Shown piece by piece: positions 28,288-35,846 of a stretch of 64,000 nt of DNA. The first letter of the stretch is position 1. The number at the start of each line of letters is the position of its first letter. The stretch spans positions 1 through 64,000 of the forward strand of contig NZ_QLIU01000030.1 in assembly GCF_003574425.1 (NCBI RefSeq). Reading direction: 5' to 3'. Source of the DNA: Cysteiniphilum halobium. GTDB lineage: Bacteria > Pseudomonadota > Gammaproteobacteria > Francisellales > Francisellaceae. Below the pieces are notes generated by a model. It did not search any database, was not told the origin of the DNA, and saw nothing but the letters and a program-made list of their open reading frames with translations. The position numbers were made by a program, and so were the translations under genes.

Positions 28288-29196
28288 TTAAATCATTTCT
28301 TTAAGTTGCATCAAAGCGGCTTTTGATAGTTTGAACGTATAGAGTTTACTCGCATGTTCTTTATCTGCTTTAAAGCCAATCAAACCATCATCCAAATTTA
28401 AAATTTCCTCAATCTGAATTGAGTTTTCTTTGCCTTCAAGCTTTTCTTGTTTCTTGTACCATGTTTCTTTAGCGCGTTTTATCGCTTGGCGATAAGCACC
28501 ATGAATTTTATTCTCACGCACTTTTTGCACAAACTGATTGGCAACTTGTGGTAATTCATCTTCAAGTTTTTTCAATTCATACAATGTGCGCACATCATCG
28601 ATTAAACCATCATGATTTAATAGACGAACTGCTTGTGAGGACTTGGCAAGTTTTAAGCGCAGCGACACCCAGCTTGGTTCACGTCCTAGAGATTCAGCAA
28701 CTTCTGCTTTATTCATTTTACGCTTCATCACAAGCTCAGTTAAAGCATCTGCTTCTTCAAACGGAGATACCTTTTCACGTTGCTCATTCTCAAGTAATTG
28801 GATGATCAAAATATCATTGTCAGCCTCATCGCGTAAAATACATGGTACGGTTTCAAGTTTTAACTCTCTTGCCGCTCTAAACCTGCGCTCTCCAGCGATA
28901 ATATGATAAAACCCATCCTCCTTTTTGGGTGTTACAATAATTGGTTGAATAATACCCTTTTGCGCAATACTTTGTGCCAAAGTATCGATATTTCTAAAAA
29001 TCTTACGTGGCTGATTTGGATCGGGCATCAGTTCATTTAAACTAAGATCCAATAGTCCACCAGATTGTGTAGCATGTTCATTTAAGGTTTTAAGCTTAAG
29101 TGCTAATAGTGCTTCCTTCTTATTATCGGCACTTCCATCAACACTGCCTAATTCATGCACTCTTTTCCTATTGGCTAAGGATATTTTTGTACTCAT
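28288..29196 (-). CDS. parB: ParB-family chromosome/plasmid partition protein
   Basis: The 302-residue ParB has an N-terminal CTP-binding domain with PNQPRK, GIIQPIIV and the box GERRFRAARELKL, a central helix-turn-helix (KAEVAESLGREPSWVSLRLKLAK), a coiled linker and a C-terminal dimer domain. Its start overlaps the stop of parA by four bases. A near-match to the canonical parS sequence lies about 2 kb away inside copA. Whether this pair segregates the main chromosome or was captured from a plasmid cannot be decided here. Confidence 0.92.
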   Translation of the reverse strand: MSTKISLANRKRVHELGSVDGSADNKKEALLALKLKTLNEHATQSGGLLDLSLNELMPDPNQPRKIFRNIDTLAQSIAQKGIIQPIIVTPKKEDGFYHIIAGERRFRAARELKLETVPCILRDEADNDILIIQLLENEQREKVSPFEEADALTELVMKRKMNKAEVAESLGREPSWVSLRLKLAKSSQAVRLLNHDGLIDDVRTLYELKKLEDELPQVANQFVQKVRENKIHGAYRQAIKRAKETWYKKQEKLEGKENSIQIEEILNLDDGLIGFKADKEHASKLYTFKLSKAALMQLKEMI

Positions 29197-29828
29197 GCAG
29201 TCACTCCTGAGAAAGAGGCTACGATCTCTTTGGCTAACTTTCTAACCTGAACATGAACATTACTCTCAGGCGCATAATCACCAATATACATTCCAGAGGC
29301 TTCTGCTTCGACAAACTTGACACTTTGTGGAATAAACGTACTAAAAGATTTACCTTCTTCTTCCAACACATTAAGCAAGCTGCGTGACATATTTGAGCCT
29401 TTAACGACGCGATTAGCAAGGAGTTTATAAGGACGATCTGCGGTTAAGGCAAGATCTTTTGCCTCAAGAAGGCCTGATAAATCCATACCACTGGGAGCTG
29501 CTGGAATAATTACCAAATCAGCTAACAAAGCCGCCTTTAAAGCTGCCGTTTGAAAATTTGGTGGCGTATCAATCACAATATAATCAACCTTTGATTTAAC
29601 TTCGGCAATTGCCTCTCTAGCATGTTTCTCGTCAACTTGAATCACATTATCAGCAGAGCCTTCATTTTTAGCTGCCCACGACCAAGCATCTGGCTTGTCT
29701 TTATCCATATCGATGACTAACACAGAGTGCCCTAATTCCTTAAGGCCTCCATAGATATTCATTGCGGTTGTTGTCTTACCAGAGCCACCTTTTTGTTGTA
29801 AAAGGGCAATTACTTTTGCTGTCTTCAT
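29193..29828 (-). CDS. parA: ParA-family partition ATPase (short type)
   Basis: The 211-residue protein has a deviant Walker A, QQKGGSGKTTTAMN (K13 signature Lys; K18 P-loop Lys), the A' motif VIDMDKDKP and Walker B YIVIDTPPNF. It lacks an N-terminal DNA-binding domain and is shorter than typical chromosomal Soj (about 250), resembling plasmid-type short ParA. Its partner is an HTH-type ParB rather than a ribbon-helix-helix protein. It heads the run parA-parB-amidotransferase-GDSL-glk. Confidence 0.92.
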   Translation of the reverse strand: MKTAKVIALLQQKGGSGKTTTAMNIYGGLKELGHSVLVIDMDKDKPDAWSWAAKNEGSADNVIQVDEKHAREAIAEVKSKVDYIVIDTPPNFQTAALKAALLADLVIIPAAPSGMDLSGLLEAKDLALTADRPYKLLANRVVKGSNMSRSLLNVLEEEGKSFSTFIPQSVKFVEAEASGMYIGDYAPESNVHVQVRKLAKEIVASFSGVTA

Positions 29829-30016
29829 CTTCAGTTGATTAAGTTACATTTAATGCTTATGTCAGTATATAACACTCATCCTGTATTTTACAGTCTTTCT
29901 GCCATGGCTTTTTTGCTTTATTATTCATGTGACTTAGTGTTTATTTTGATTCGCTTGCTCAGTTTGATTATACTCTCCAGCAAGTTTGATCTAATAACAA
30001 ATGATAAGGATCTATT

Positions 30017-30619
30017 ATGCATAACAAAGCCCAAAGCAAACCCAGCAAATTTGATGCAAATAAAGCGAATGAGCTGGATGATCTGCTTCTTAATTTATAT
30101 CCGGATCCAGCCGATGATTTTGATAAAGATGAACATATTTTCTCTTTATCCATGCTTGATGGATATCTCACAGCAGTATTACTTTGTCCTGAAACCATTG
30201 ATCACAAAGACTGGTTAGAAGGTGTTTGGCAAGAAGATGTGTTACCTGAATTCAAATCCGAAATTGAGAAAGATAAATTGATTAAACTACTAACTGCTGA
30301 GCATACGCGTCTTAAAAAAGCATTTGACAATGAACTGACTGAGTTTGAGCCGCTTGTTTATCACGTGATGCATAAAGATCAAGCATTACCTGCTATTGAT
30401 CTTTGGCTTGATGGTTTTGAGCGCGGTTTTGAGTACTTTGCAGATGCTTGGATATTAAACCCACAGATTGAAACGGTTATTGATGATATTTTAGGGTTTG
30501 ATGATGATTGTGACTTCGAGCATCTTTCATTAGATCAACGTAATAAGTCATTAGAGAGACTGACTGATTTAATTATTCAGTTATATGCATTAAATCGTAG
30601 TAACCCAAATTCAAAATAG
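30017..30619 (+). CDS. UPF0149/YecA-family protein
   Basis: The 200-residue, acidic, all-helical protein has the UPF0149 pattern SMLDGYLTAVLLCPETIDHKDWLEGVW and a C-terminal LDGFERGFEYFADAW. Family function is not established (some members are chaperone- or ubiquinone-linked). A SEC-C zinc tail found in some YecA proteins is absent. It is divergent from parA, with a 190-base gap in which no parS or clear promoter was found. Confidence 0.8.
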   Translation: MHNKAQSKPSKFDANKANELDDLLLNLYPDPADDFDKDEHIFSLSMLDGYLTAVLLCPETIDHKDWLEGVWQEDVLPEFKSEIEKDKLIKLLTAEHTRLKKAFDNELTEFEPLVYHVMHKDQALPAIDLWLDGFERGFEYFADAWILNPQIETVIDDILGFDDDCDFEHLSLDQRNKSLERLTDLIIQLYALNRSNPNSK

Positions 30620-30664
30620 CTTCTTCTAAATAAATGCGTCTATTGTATGTGTAACTCATACTAA

Positions 30665-31027
30665 CTATTCTACAATAATTGCTCCTTGATACATATTCAT
30701 CTGACAACTAAAGTGATATACCCCTTTAGGAAGCTTTCCAAGCGCAATATCAAAAGATTCTTTCATTGGTAATATATATTGCTTATTAAGTTCTTTGAAA
30801 ACGACAATTTCAGCACAAGCACTTTTGTCATTACGTATGAATTCAAGATTTATGTCATTATCAACGTTAAAATAAAGGTTCGCAGGGGAATATACCCCAT
30901 CTTTTACAAGTATTCTTGCCTTAGTATTACTCTTGACTTTCGTGCCTTTTGATTGCGAGAGCCAAAACCAATATACAACAAAGAAAGCAGCTATGACTAA
31001 GAAACTATTAACAAAAACAGTGATCAT
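30665..31027 (-). CDS. Membrane-anchored cupredoxin-domain protein, copA partner
   Basis: The 120-residue protein has one N-terminal membrane helix (about 4-24) followed by a cupredoxin fold. Candidate metal ligands are Cys in DKSACAEIVVF and the Cys/Met group FSCQMNMYQG near the C terminus, the arrangement found in small cupredoxins encoded beside copper ATPases. It lies 12 bases downstream of copA with GGAGAATC before its ATG, so it belongs to the copper operon. It probably receives or buffers copper in the periplasm; that role is inference. Confidence 0.85.
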   Translation of the reverse strand: MITVFVNSFLVIAAFFVVYWFWLSQSKGTKVKSNTKARILVKDGVYSPANLYFNVDNDINLEFIRNDKSACAEIVVFKELNKQYILPMKESFDIALGKLPKGVYHFSCQMNMYQGAIIVE

Positions 31028-31039
31028 AATGATTCTCCT

Positions 31040-33256
31040 TTAACCTTTAACTTTAAAAAATCGTAAGCGATTAGCATTAGTTATTACCGTCAGAGATGAT
31101 GCTGCCATAGCAGCAGCTGCAATCATTGGACTTAAAAGTACACCAAATACTGGGAATAAAATGCCAGCTGCAACTGGAATGCCCAATGTATTATAAATAA
31201 ATGCACCAAATAAATTTTGTTTGATATTCTTCATTGTTGCACGTGAAACCAAAATAGCATCAACAACACCAGTCAGTGAACTACGCATCAAGGTGATATC
31301 AGCACTTTCTATTGCAATATCAGTGCCATTGCCAATCGCAAAACCAACATCAGACTGTGCTAATGCGGGTGCATCATTAATACCATCACCAACCATTGCA
31401 ACAATTTCATTTTTTTGCTGCAAAGCTTTAATATGCTGAAGTTTATCTTGTGGCATACTTTCAGCCAACACATTATCTATATCGAGTATTCTAGCGATCG
31501 CATGTGCAGTTTCTTTATTATCCCCTGTGATCATTGTTATTTGAATATTATTGCGCTTAAATGCCTCAATTGCCTCTTTGGCATGTTCTTTTATTGGATC
31601 TGCAACAGCAATAATTCCGCTTAGTACATCATTGATTGCCACATACATTACCGTTTGACCTTCACGACTTTTAGCTGCTGCTGATGTCTCCATTTCTAAG
31701 CTCTGAAGTCCATAGTTTGCCATAATTTTATGATTACCAACGATAATACTCTGACCATTAACTTCACCCGTCACACCAAGTCCGGTATGACTTTGGAAGT
31801 TATTAACCTGTAAAAGGTCACCTAAATGCTGTGCTTTTTTGACAATGGCTTCGGCAAGTGGATGTTCAGAGTGAGCCTCTAAACTTGCAGCTATCTTCAA
31901 CAAATCCTGTTCATTAATGCCTTTAATACACGTCACACTCATAACCTCTGGTTGTCCTTTGGTAATCGTACCGGTTTTATCAAGTACCACATGTGTGATC
32001 TTACTTGCATTTTGTAAGGCTTCACCATTTTTGATCAAAACACCTAATTGTGCTGCTTTTCCCATACCAACGATAATCGAAATAGGAGTTGCCAAACCAA
32101 GTGCACATGGGCAAGCAATCACAAGCACAGTAATCCCTGCTACGAGTACAAAACCAATGCCAAATCCTAAATTAAACCAAATAATTGCTGCAGCGATTGC
32201 ACATAACATAACAAAAGGCACAAAATAACCTGATACCATGTCGGCAAAACGCGCAATAGACGGTTTAGTATTTTGCGCCTGTTTGACTAAAGCAATGATT
32301 TGCGCAAGTATCGTATCTTTAGTGAGTTTAGTCACGCGATAGCTAAAACTACCCGTTTTATTGATAGTACCTGAGAATACTTTGTCTGTTGCTGACTTTA
32401 CAACGGCCACTGGCTCACCTGTTAACATTGACTCGTCGACATAAGAGCTACCCTCAATAACTTCACCATCCAATGCGATTTTAGTGCCTGGTTTAACACG
32501 AATGAGATCACCTATTTGCAATTGATCAATAGCAACCTTTTCCTCTTGACCGTCAGCATTAATACGATAAGCAAATTTTGGTTGCAAACCAATAAGTTGT
32601 TTAATCGCTTCAGAGGTTTTGCCACGTGCTTTTTGCTCCAACCAAGTACCAAGATTAACTAAAGCTATAATAATAAGTGCTGCCTCAAGATAATTATGTC
32701 TAGCATTTTCAGGGATTACCTGAGGTGCTACAATCACAATAATTGAATAAATCCATGCAGCTAATGTACCCAAACTAATCAGAGTATCCATCGTCGCATG
32801 ATGCTGTAAAAAAGCTTTATATGCTGATTTATATAAATGTGCTGCAGCTGTAAACATAATCAATAGTGTAATCAATGCCATAATAAGCCAAAAAATATTA
32901 ATACTATGTGGAACAACTGTCGGTGCCAATGAACTTAACCCATAAAACATTAGAAACAAGCCTAAAACACCAGGAATAATCACCTTGCGCCATAAATGCG
33001 GTTTTTCAGTCAAGGTATCATGTGCAACATCCTCTTTGATTTGTTCGGCAATATAACCTAATTGCTTTAACTGTTGAATAATGTTCAGAGCATCAAGACT
33101 CGTTGTAACCTGTAGTATTCTATCGGCAAAATTAACACGTGCTTCTATAATTTCTGGTGTTTTAGCAAGAGCGGATTCAATTTTGCTAACGCAGCTCGTG
33201 CATGAAATGTTTTTCAATGCAAATTCATAATCATGTATTTTTTGCTTATTTGTCAT
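31040..33256 (-). CDS. copA: Copper-exporting P1B-type ATPase
   Basis: From ATG 33256 (AAAGGAGAAGG before it) the protein has 738 residues. One N-terminal HMA domain carries SCTSCVSK (C19, C22). The membrane metal site is VIACPCALGLATP, the phosphorylation site LDKTGTITKG (Asp), the nucleotide-domain SEHPLAEAI, and the hinge GDGINDAPALAQSDVG. The ion motif CPC with one HMA fits Cu(I) export. It is cotranscribed with the cupredoxin gene and lies behind a promoter with the long spacer typical of MerR-family activation. Confidence 0.95.
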   Translation of the reverse strand: MTNKQKIHDYEFALKNISCTSCVSKIESALAKTPEIIEARVNFADRILQVTTSLDALNIIQQLKQLGYIAEQIKEDVAHDTLTEKPHLWRKVIIPGVLGLFLMFYGLSSLAPTVVPHSINIFWLIMALITLLIMFTAAAHLYKSAYKAFLQHHATMDTLISLGTLAAWIYSIIVIVAPQVIPENARHNYLEAALIIIALVNLGTWLEQKARGKTSEAIKQLIGLQPKFAYRINADGQEEKVAIDQLQIGDLIRVKPGTKIALDGEVIEGSSYVDESMLTGEPVAVVKSATDKVFSGTINKTGSFSYRVTKLTKDTILAQIIALVKQAQNTKPSIARFADMVSGYFVPFVMLCAIAAAIIWFNLGFGIGFVLVAGITVLVIACPCALGLATPISIIVGMGKAAQLGVLIKNGEALQNASKITHVVLDKTGTITKGQPEVMSVTCIKGINEQDLLKIAASLEAHSEHPLAEAIVKKAQHLGDLLQVNNFQSHTGLGVTGEVNGQSIIVGNHKIMANYGLQSLEMETSAAAKSREGQTVMYVAINDVLSGIIAVADPIKEHAKEAIEAFKRNNIQITMITGDNKETAHAIARILDIDNVLAESMPQDKLQHIKALQQKNEIVAMVGDGINDAPALAQSDVGFAIGNGTDIAIESADITLMRSSLTGVVDAILVSRATMKNIKQNLFGAFIYNTLGIPVAAGILFPVFGVLLSPMIAAAAMAASSLTVITNANRLRFFKVKG
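31235..31250. other. parS-like 16-mer inside copA
   Basis: TGTTGCACGTGAAACC matches the bacterial parS consensus TGTTNCACGTGAAACA except for the last base. It lies about 1.4 kb from the 5' end of parA. It also encodes the ordinary CopA residues VSRAT, so coding constraint could have produced it. No second copy was found by eye in the window. Confidence 0.35.
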
Positions 33257-33360
33257 TATCCTTCTCCTTTGCAATTCCTTGGTAAAGATCTCTTAAAATA
33301 GGACATTCCTGACCTCTCAATTCATCAATACCCATGACAATCTTTTGCTTTAGTATAGTC

Positions 33361-33391
33361 AATATAAGATTAATCTTAAGGTGAAGGTCAA
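33361..33391 (-). promoter_or_regulatory. MerR-type promoter upstream of copA
   Basis: Read on the minus strand: TTGACC (-35, 33386-33391), a 19-bp spacer, then TATATT (-10, 33361-33366). The spacer and -10 edge hold the perfect 14-bp palindrome TAAGATTAATCTTA (33365-33378). A 19-bp spacer with a central dyad is the hallmark of CueR/MerR-activated promoters. It lies about 105 bp upstream of copA. No merR-family gene is in the window, so the regulator would act in trans. Confidence 0.6.
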
Positions 33392-33476
33392 TAAATTATC
33401 GCAAAATATTTACTGATTACCTATAAGGGGTTAATTCCAGATAGCACTGGTTTTTCCCAGATATGATGCTTAGCCC

Positions 33477-33790
33477 TTACTCCATATAGTTTGTAGCCAT
33501 CTGTATTTCATCAAATTTAGGGTGGTACTCTCCAGTGGCATGGTGAAACTTTGGCATGACCTTGTGCGCCACGTTCGCCCACATATTGATTTTGACCTTG
33601 GCGATGGACTGGTGTGTGTTCTCATCAAACTCGATTAGCTCACTGTAGTAGTGCGCGCGCGTACCCAGTAGCCACCGCCTTTGAATTTACGGTCAATGGT
33701 TTGTTTTATTTCGGTGAGGAATTGGGATAGTGTGAAAGAGGTGGTGTCGGTTTGTGTGGCAGGTTCTGCCATAAAAATATCTTTGTTCAT
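33477..33790 (-). pseudogene. XseA-like (exonuclease VII large subunit) OB-domain fragment, frameshifted
   Basis: From ATG 33790 the frame reads FTLSQFLTEIKQTIDRKF then GYWVRA, stopping at TTTVS. The neighbouring frame continues HYYSELIEFDENTHQ, SIAKVKINMWANVA and so on to a stop at 33477. Together they resemble the N-terminal OB domain of exonuclease VII large subunit. The break falls at a CGCGCGCG run; removing one GC restores the frame. The catalytic part is absent. Its ATG overlaps the RES gene stop (ATGA), so it was the third gene of the Xre-RES operon. Base composition is visibly less AT-rich than the neighbours. Confidence 0.55.
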
Positions 33791-34527
33791 TTTGGAATCT
33801 CTGGCAGGCTAGAGTTGTTGTCAAAGAAATCATCAACGCTATAAGTGTATACTTCATCATGATATATGGTTGATTTATACGTAATAGCCTTGGGTGTAAA
33901 AACACCTATATACGTAGGCATTATTTTTAATGAGTTTTCTTTGAAAACACTGGGTGTATAGGCTGCAAAATTCTTGTTATCTGCATAACGTGCAGATTCG
34001 TATAAAAATGCTTCGATATTATTTTTTCTCATTGATTTTGATAATTGCTGAGTGTAAGCATAACTATTTTTAGATATCAGTAGTTTATGGTCTAAATATT
34101 TAATCTTAGTGAGATCGAGAAAGCTATGAATGTTGCATTGCACTGAAAAAACTGTTCTTTCAAAGTAAAGTATATCGCGTATGTTTGCTTGTCGGTTGAA
34201 GTTAAAGAAATAAAATGCAGATTCAGCTAGGGCTGTTTCCTTGTTGCTTGAACCGTACCATAGCGACTTTTCATAGATGGTGCCAAACCTAGAGCCATAT
34301 TTCAAAGGAGGATATCTAAATGGAGTATAAATTAAATAATGATGGTCTATATGCTTGGTTTTGGGTTTAGCCTTTTCTTCAAGTAGTTGCTCTAATCGTT
34401 CTTGTTCTTGAATATTGCCAGCCGTGAGTTTAAGCGTTGAAGCAGTATTTTGTGTTTCAATACTTCTATAGACTGTTAGCCTTTCACATGGTTGGATGTA
34501 CTTTTTAATGAAGCTACACTCGTCCAC
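33787..34527 (-). CDS. RES-domain toxin
   Basis: The 246-residue protein has RES-domain features: an Arg in LTVYRSIE, TPFRYPPLKYGSRFG, then LWYGSSNKETALAESAFYFF (Glu/Ser active-site region), and a C-terminal NIEAFLYESARY. RES toxins are NAD-degrading or ADP-ribosyl-type enzymes held inactive by an Xre/DUF2384 antitoxin. The GTG start overlaps the antitoxin stop by 14 bases. It is longer than minimal RES proteins (about 160) because of an N-terminal extension of about 70 residues. Confidence 0.85.
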   Translation of the reverse strand: MDECSFIKKYIQPCERLTVYRSIETQNTASTLKLTAGNIQEQERLEQLLEEKAKPKTKHIDHHYLIYTPFRYPPLKYGSRFGTIYEKSLWYGSSNKETALAESAFYFFNFNRQANIRDILYFERTVFSVQCNIHSFLDLTKIKYLDHKLLISKNSYAYTQQLSKSMRKNNIEAFLYESARYADNKNFAAYTPSVFKENSLKIMPTYIGVFTPKAITYKSTIYHDEVYTYSVDDFFDNNSSLPEIPK

Positions 34528-34888
34528 GGTAGTAATCCAAGTAGTTCATTACCAAAACCAATCCCTTGACTGATGTCATTAAATCCATAGGTGTGTTGCC
34601 ATTAAGATCGTTATTTTTATTTGTTAGCCATTTTTTACATACCGCTTCATTGCCGCCATATATTGCATCTAGTGATCGGATGATTTTTATAAAATATAAC
34701 GCAAGTTCTCCGGTACTGGTTTCGGGTGAAAATGTATTTGAATTGGTTTTTTTGGCTTTGCTGAAAGCTGAATTGCTCATATGAAGAATGCGCGCGATAT
34801 CAGATTGTGGGATATTATATAACTTCGAGACATTCTCTAAAGATTTTGCAATGATTGAGCTATCATTTGTTACACTAACCGCAGTCAT
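34514..34888 (-). CDS. Xre/MbcA/ParS-type antitoxin of RES toxin
   Basis: The 124-residue protein has an N-terminal Xre-like helix-turn-helix (IPQSDIARILHMSNSAFSKAKK) and a C-terminal toxin-binding DUF2384-type domain (AIYGGNEAVCKKWLTNKNNDLNGNTPMDLMTSVKGLVLV). Order (antitoxin first, overlapping toxin) is standard for RES-Xre modules. AAGGAG lies eight bases before the ATG. An inverted repeat flanking the putative -10 suggests autorepression. Confidence 0.87.
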   Translation of the reverse strand: MTAVSVTNDSSIIAKSLENVSKLYNIPQSDIARILHMSNSAFSKAKKTNSNTFSPETSTGELALYFIKIIRSLDAIYGGNEAVCKKWLTNKNNDLNGNTPMDLMTSVKGLVLVMNYLDYYRGRV

Positions 34889-34906
34889 TTTAGCAACTCC
34901 TTATTT

Positions 34907-34949
34907 ATTTACTTTATCAAGTATAATTTAAAAAAGTGAAAAAGTAAAT
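34907..34949. promoter_or_regulatory. Candidate operator/promoter of the Xre-RES operon
   Basis: ATTTACTTT (34907-34915) and AAAGTAAAT (34941-34949) form an inverted repeat around TATACT (minus strand, 34919-34924), a plausible -10, just upstream of the antitoxin ribosome-binding site. Toxin-antitoxin operons are normally repressed by the antitoxin at such dyads. Confidence 0.45.
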
Positions 34950-35265
34950 GATCTTTACGAATTGAATTTCAGGCAAGGGCAAGCTGTAACGAGCCAAATT
35001 AAATTGCCTGATTTGAGCCACATTATTTTGCCTATTACATATGTAATCTAATCATCGTATTTGAGATGTTTCATTCGTTGATATAAATGAATAGAACTAA
35101 AGGCAATATGCCAATTATTTTTATTTATAATAAAGTTATCTTCAATACTCTCTTAATCTGAAGTTTAGAGTTTCAGATTAATTTTTTATTGTATCTGGCT
35201 ATTTTTAATCGACTTATGGCATGGTAATTGGCAGGCTATAAGTGCAAACAAAACAACAAGCCAAA
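34950..35265. other. Non-coding gap in the accessory island
   Basis: The gap is AT-rich with no supportable ORF. It lies between the xre promoter and the transposase remnant and contains short words such as AAATTGCCTGATTTGAGCC that look like debris of mobile DNA. No terminal repeats could be paired by eye. Confidence 0.3.
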
Positions 35266-35735
35266 CACATTATGATCATAGTCATAAAGGGAATCGCCCT
35301 CATTATGTTCGAGGGCAGTGTTGGGTTGTATTAGGTTGTGTGCATGGTGGCTTATCACGCCTAAGCTGAAGTCAGTGGTGTTGATGTTATTTTAGGCTAT
35401 GCCAGACGCTACTATATTGAGCCTGTCTTTGATGATGTGAAGAACAGATGGGGTTGGAAAAATGCTTGGCACAAACCAGACAGGTATTACATCGCTGGAC
35501 GCATTTGATCTTTGCAGCCTATGCGTTACCAAAATTACTTGTTTTGAAACTTGCTGATTGGAAGTTTGATCTTAATGTTATTCCCTGGAGGCAGAGTTAA
35601 CCGATGACGGCTGGGTTAGTACGAATATGGCTTTGGCGTATTTTTTCGCAGTTTGAAATTAGGACTGGTGTACAAAAGCAAGAAAATTCACTATCCCAAT
35701 TCTGCAGGCAAACCGTGCTAGTCATAGAAAAGTAG
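35266..35735 (+). pseudogene. Decayed DDE transposase
   Basis: Fragments in different frames read in order: HYDHSHKGNRPHYVRGQCWV then VLGCVHGGL, then YYIEPVFDDVKNRWGWKNAWHKPDR, then HLIFAAYALPKLLVLKLADW and a final stop at 35733-35735. The middle block (IEPVF-D-K---GW) is a DDE-transposase C-terminal signature. Several frameshifts and stops make it non-functional. It borders the Xre-RES island. The IS family is not determined; it does not match the IS4-like end at the window start. Confidence 0.6.
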
Positions 35736-35846
35736 ATAAAGCTGCTTAAAAGCTTAGTTGCGTGAGCTAGCAAGTAAATCGACTGATTGATAATTTAATG
35801 TGTAAAACTCTAAACTTCAGAACTAGAACAAAATAACAACAAATTA

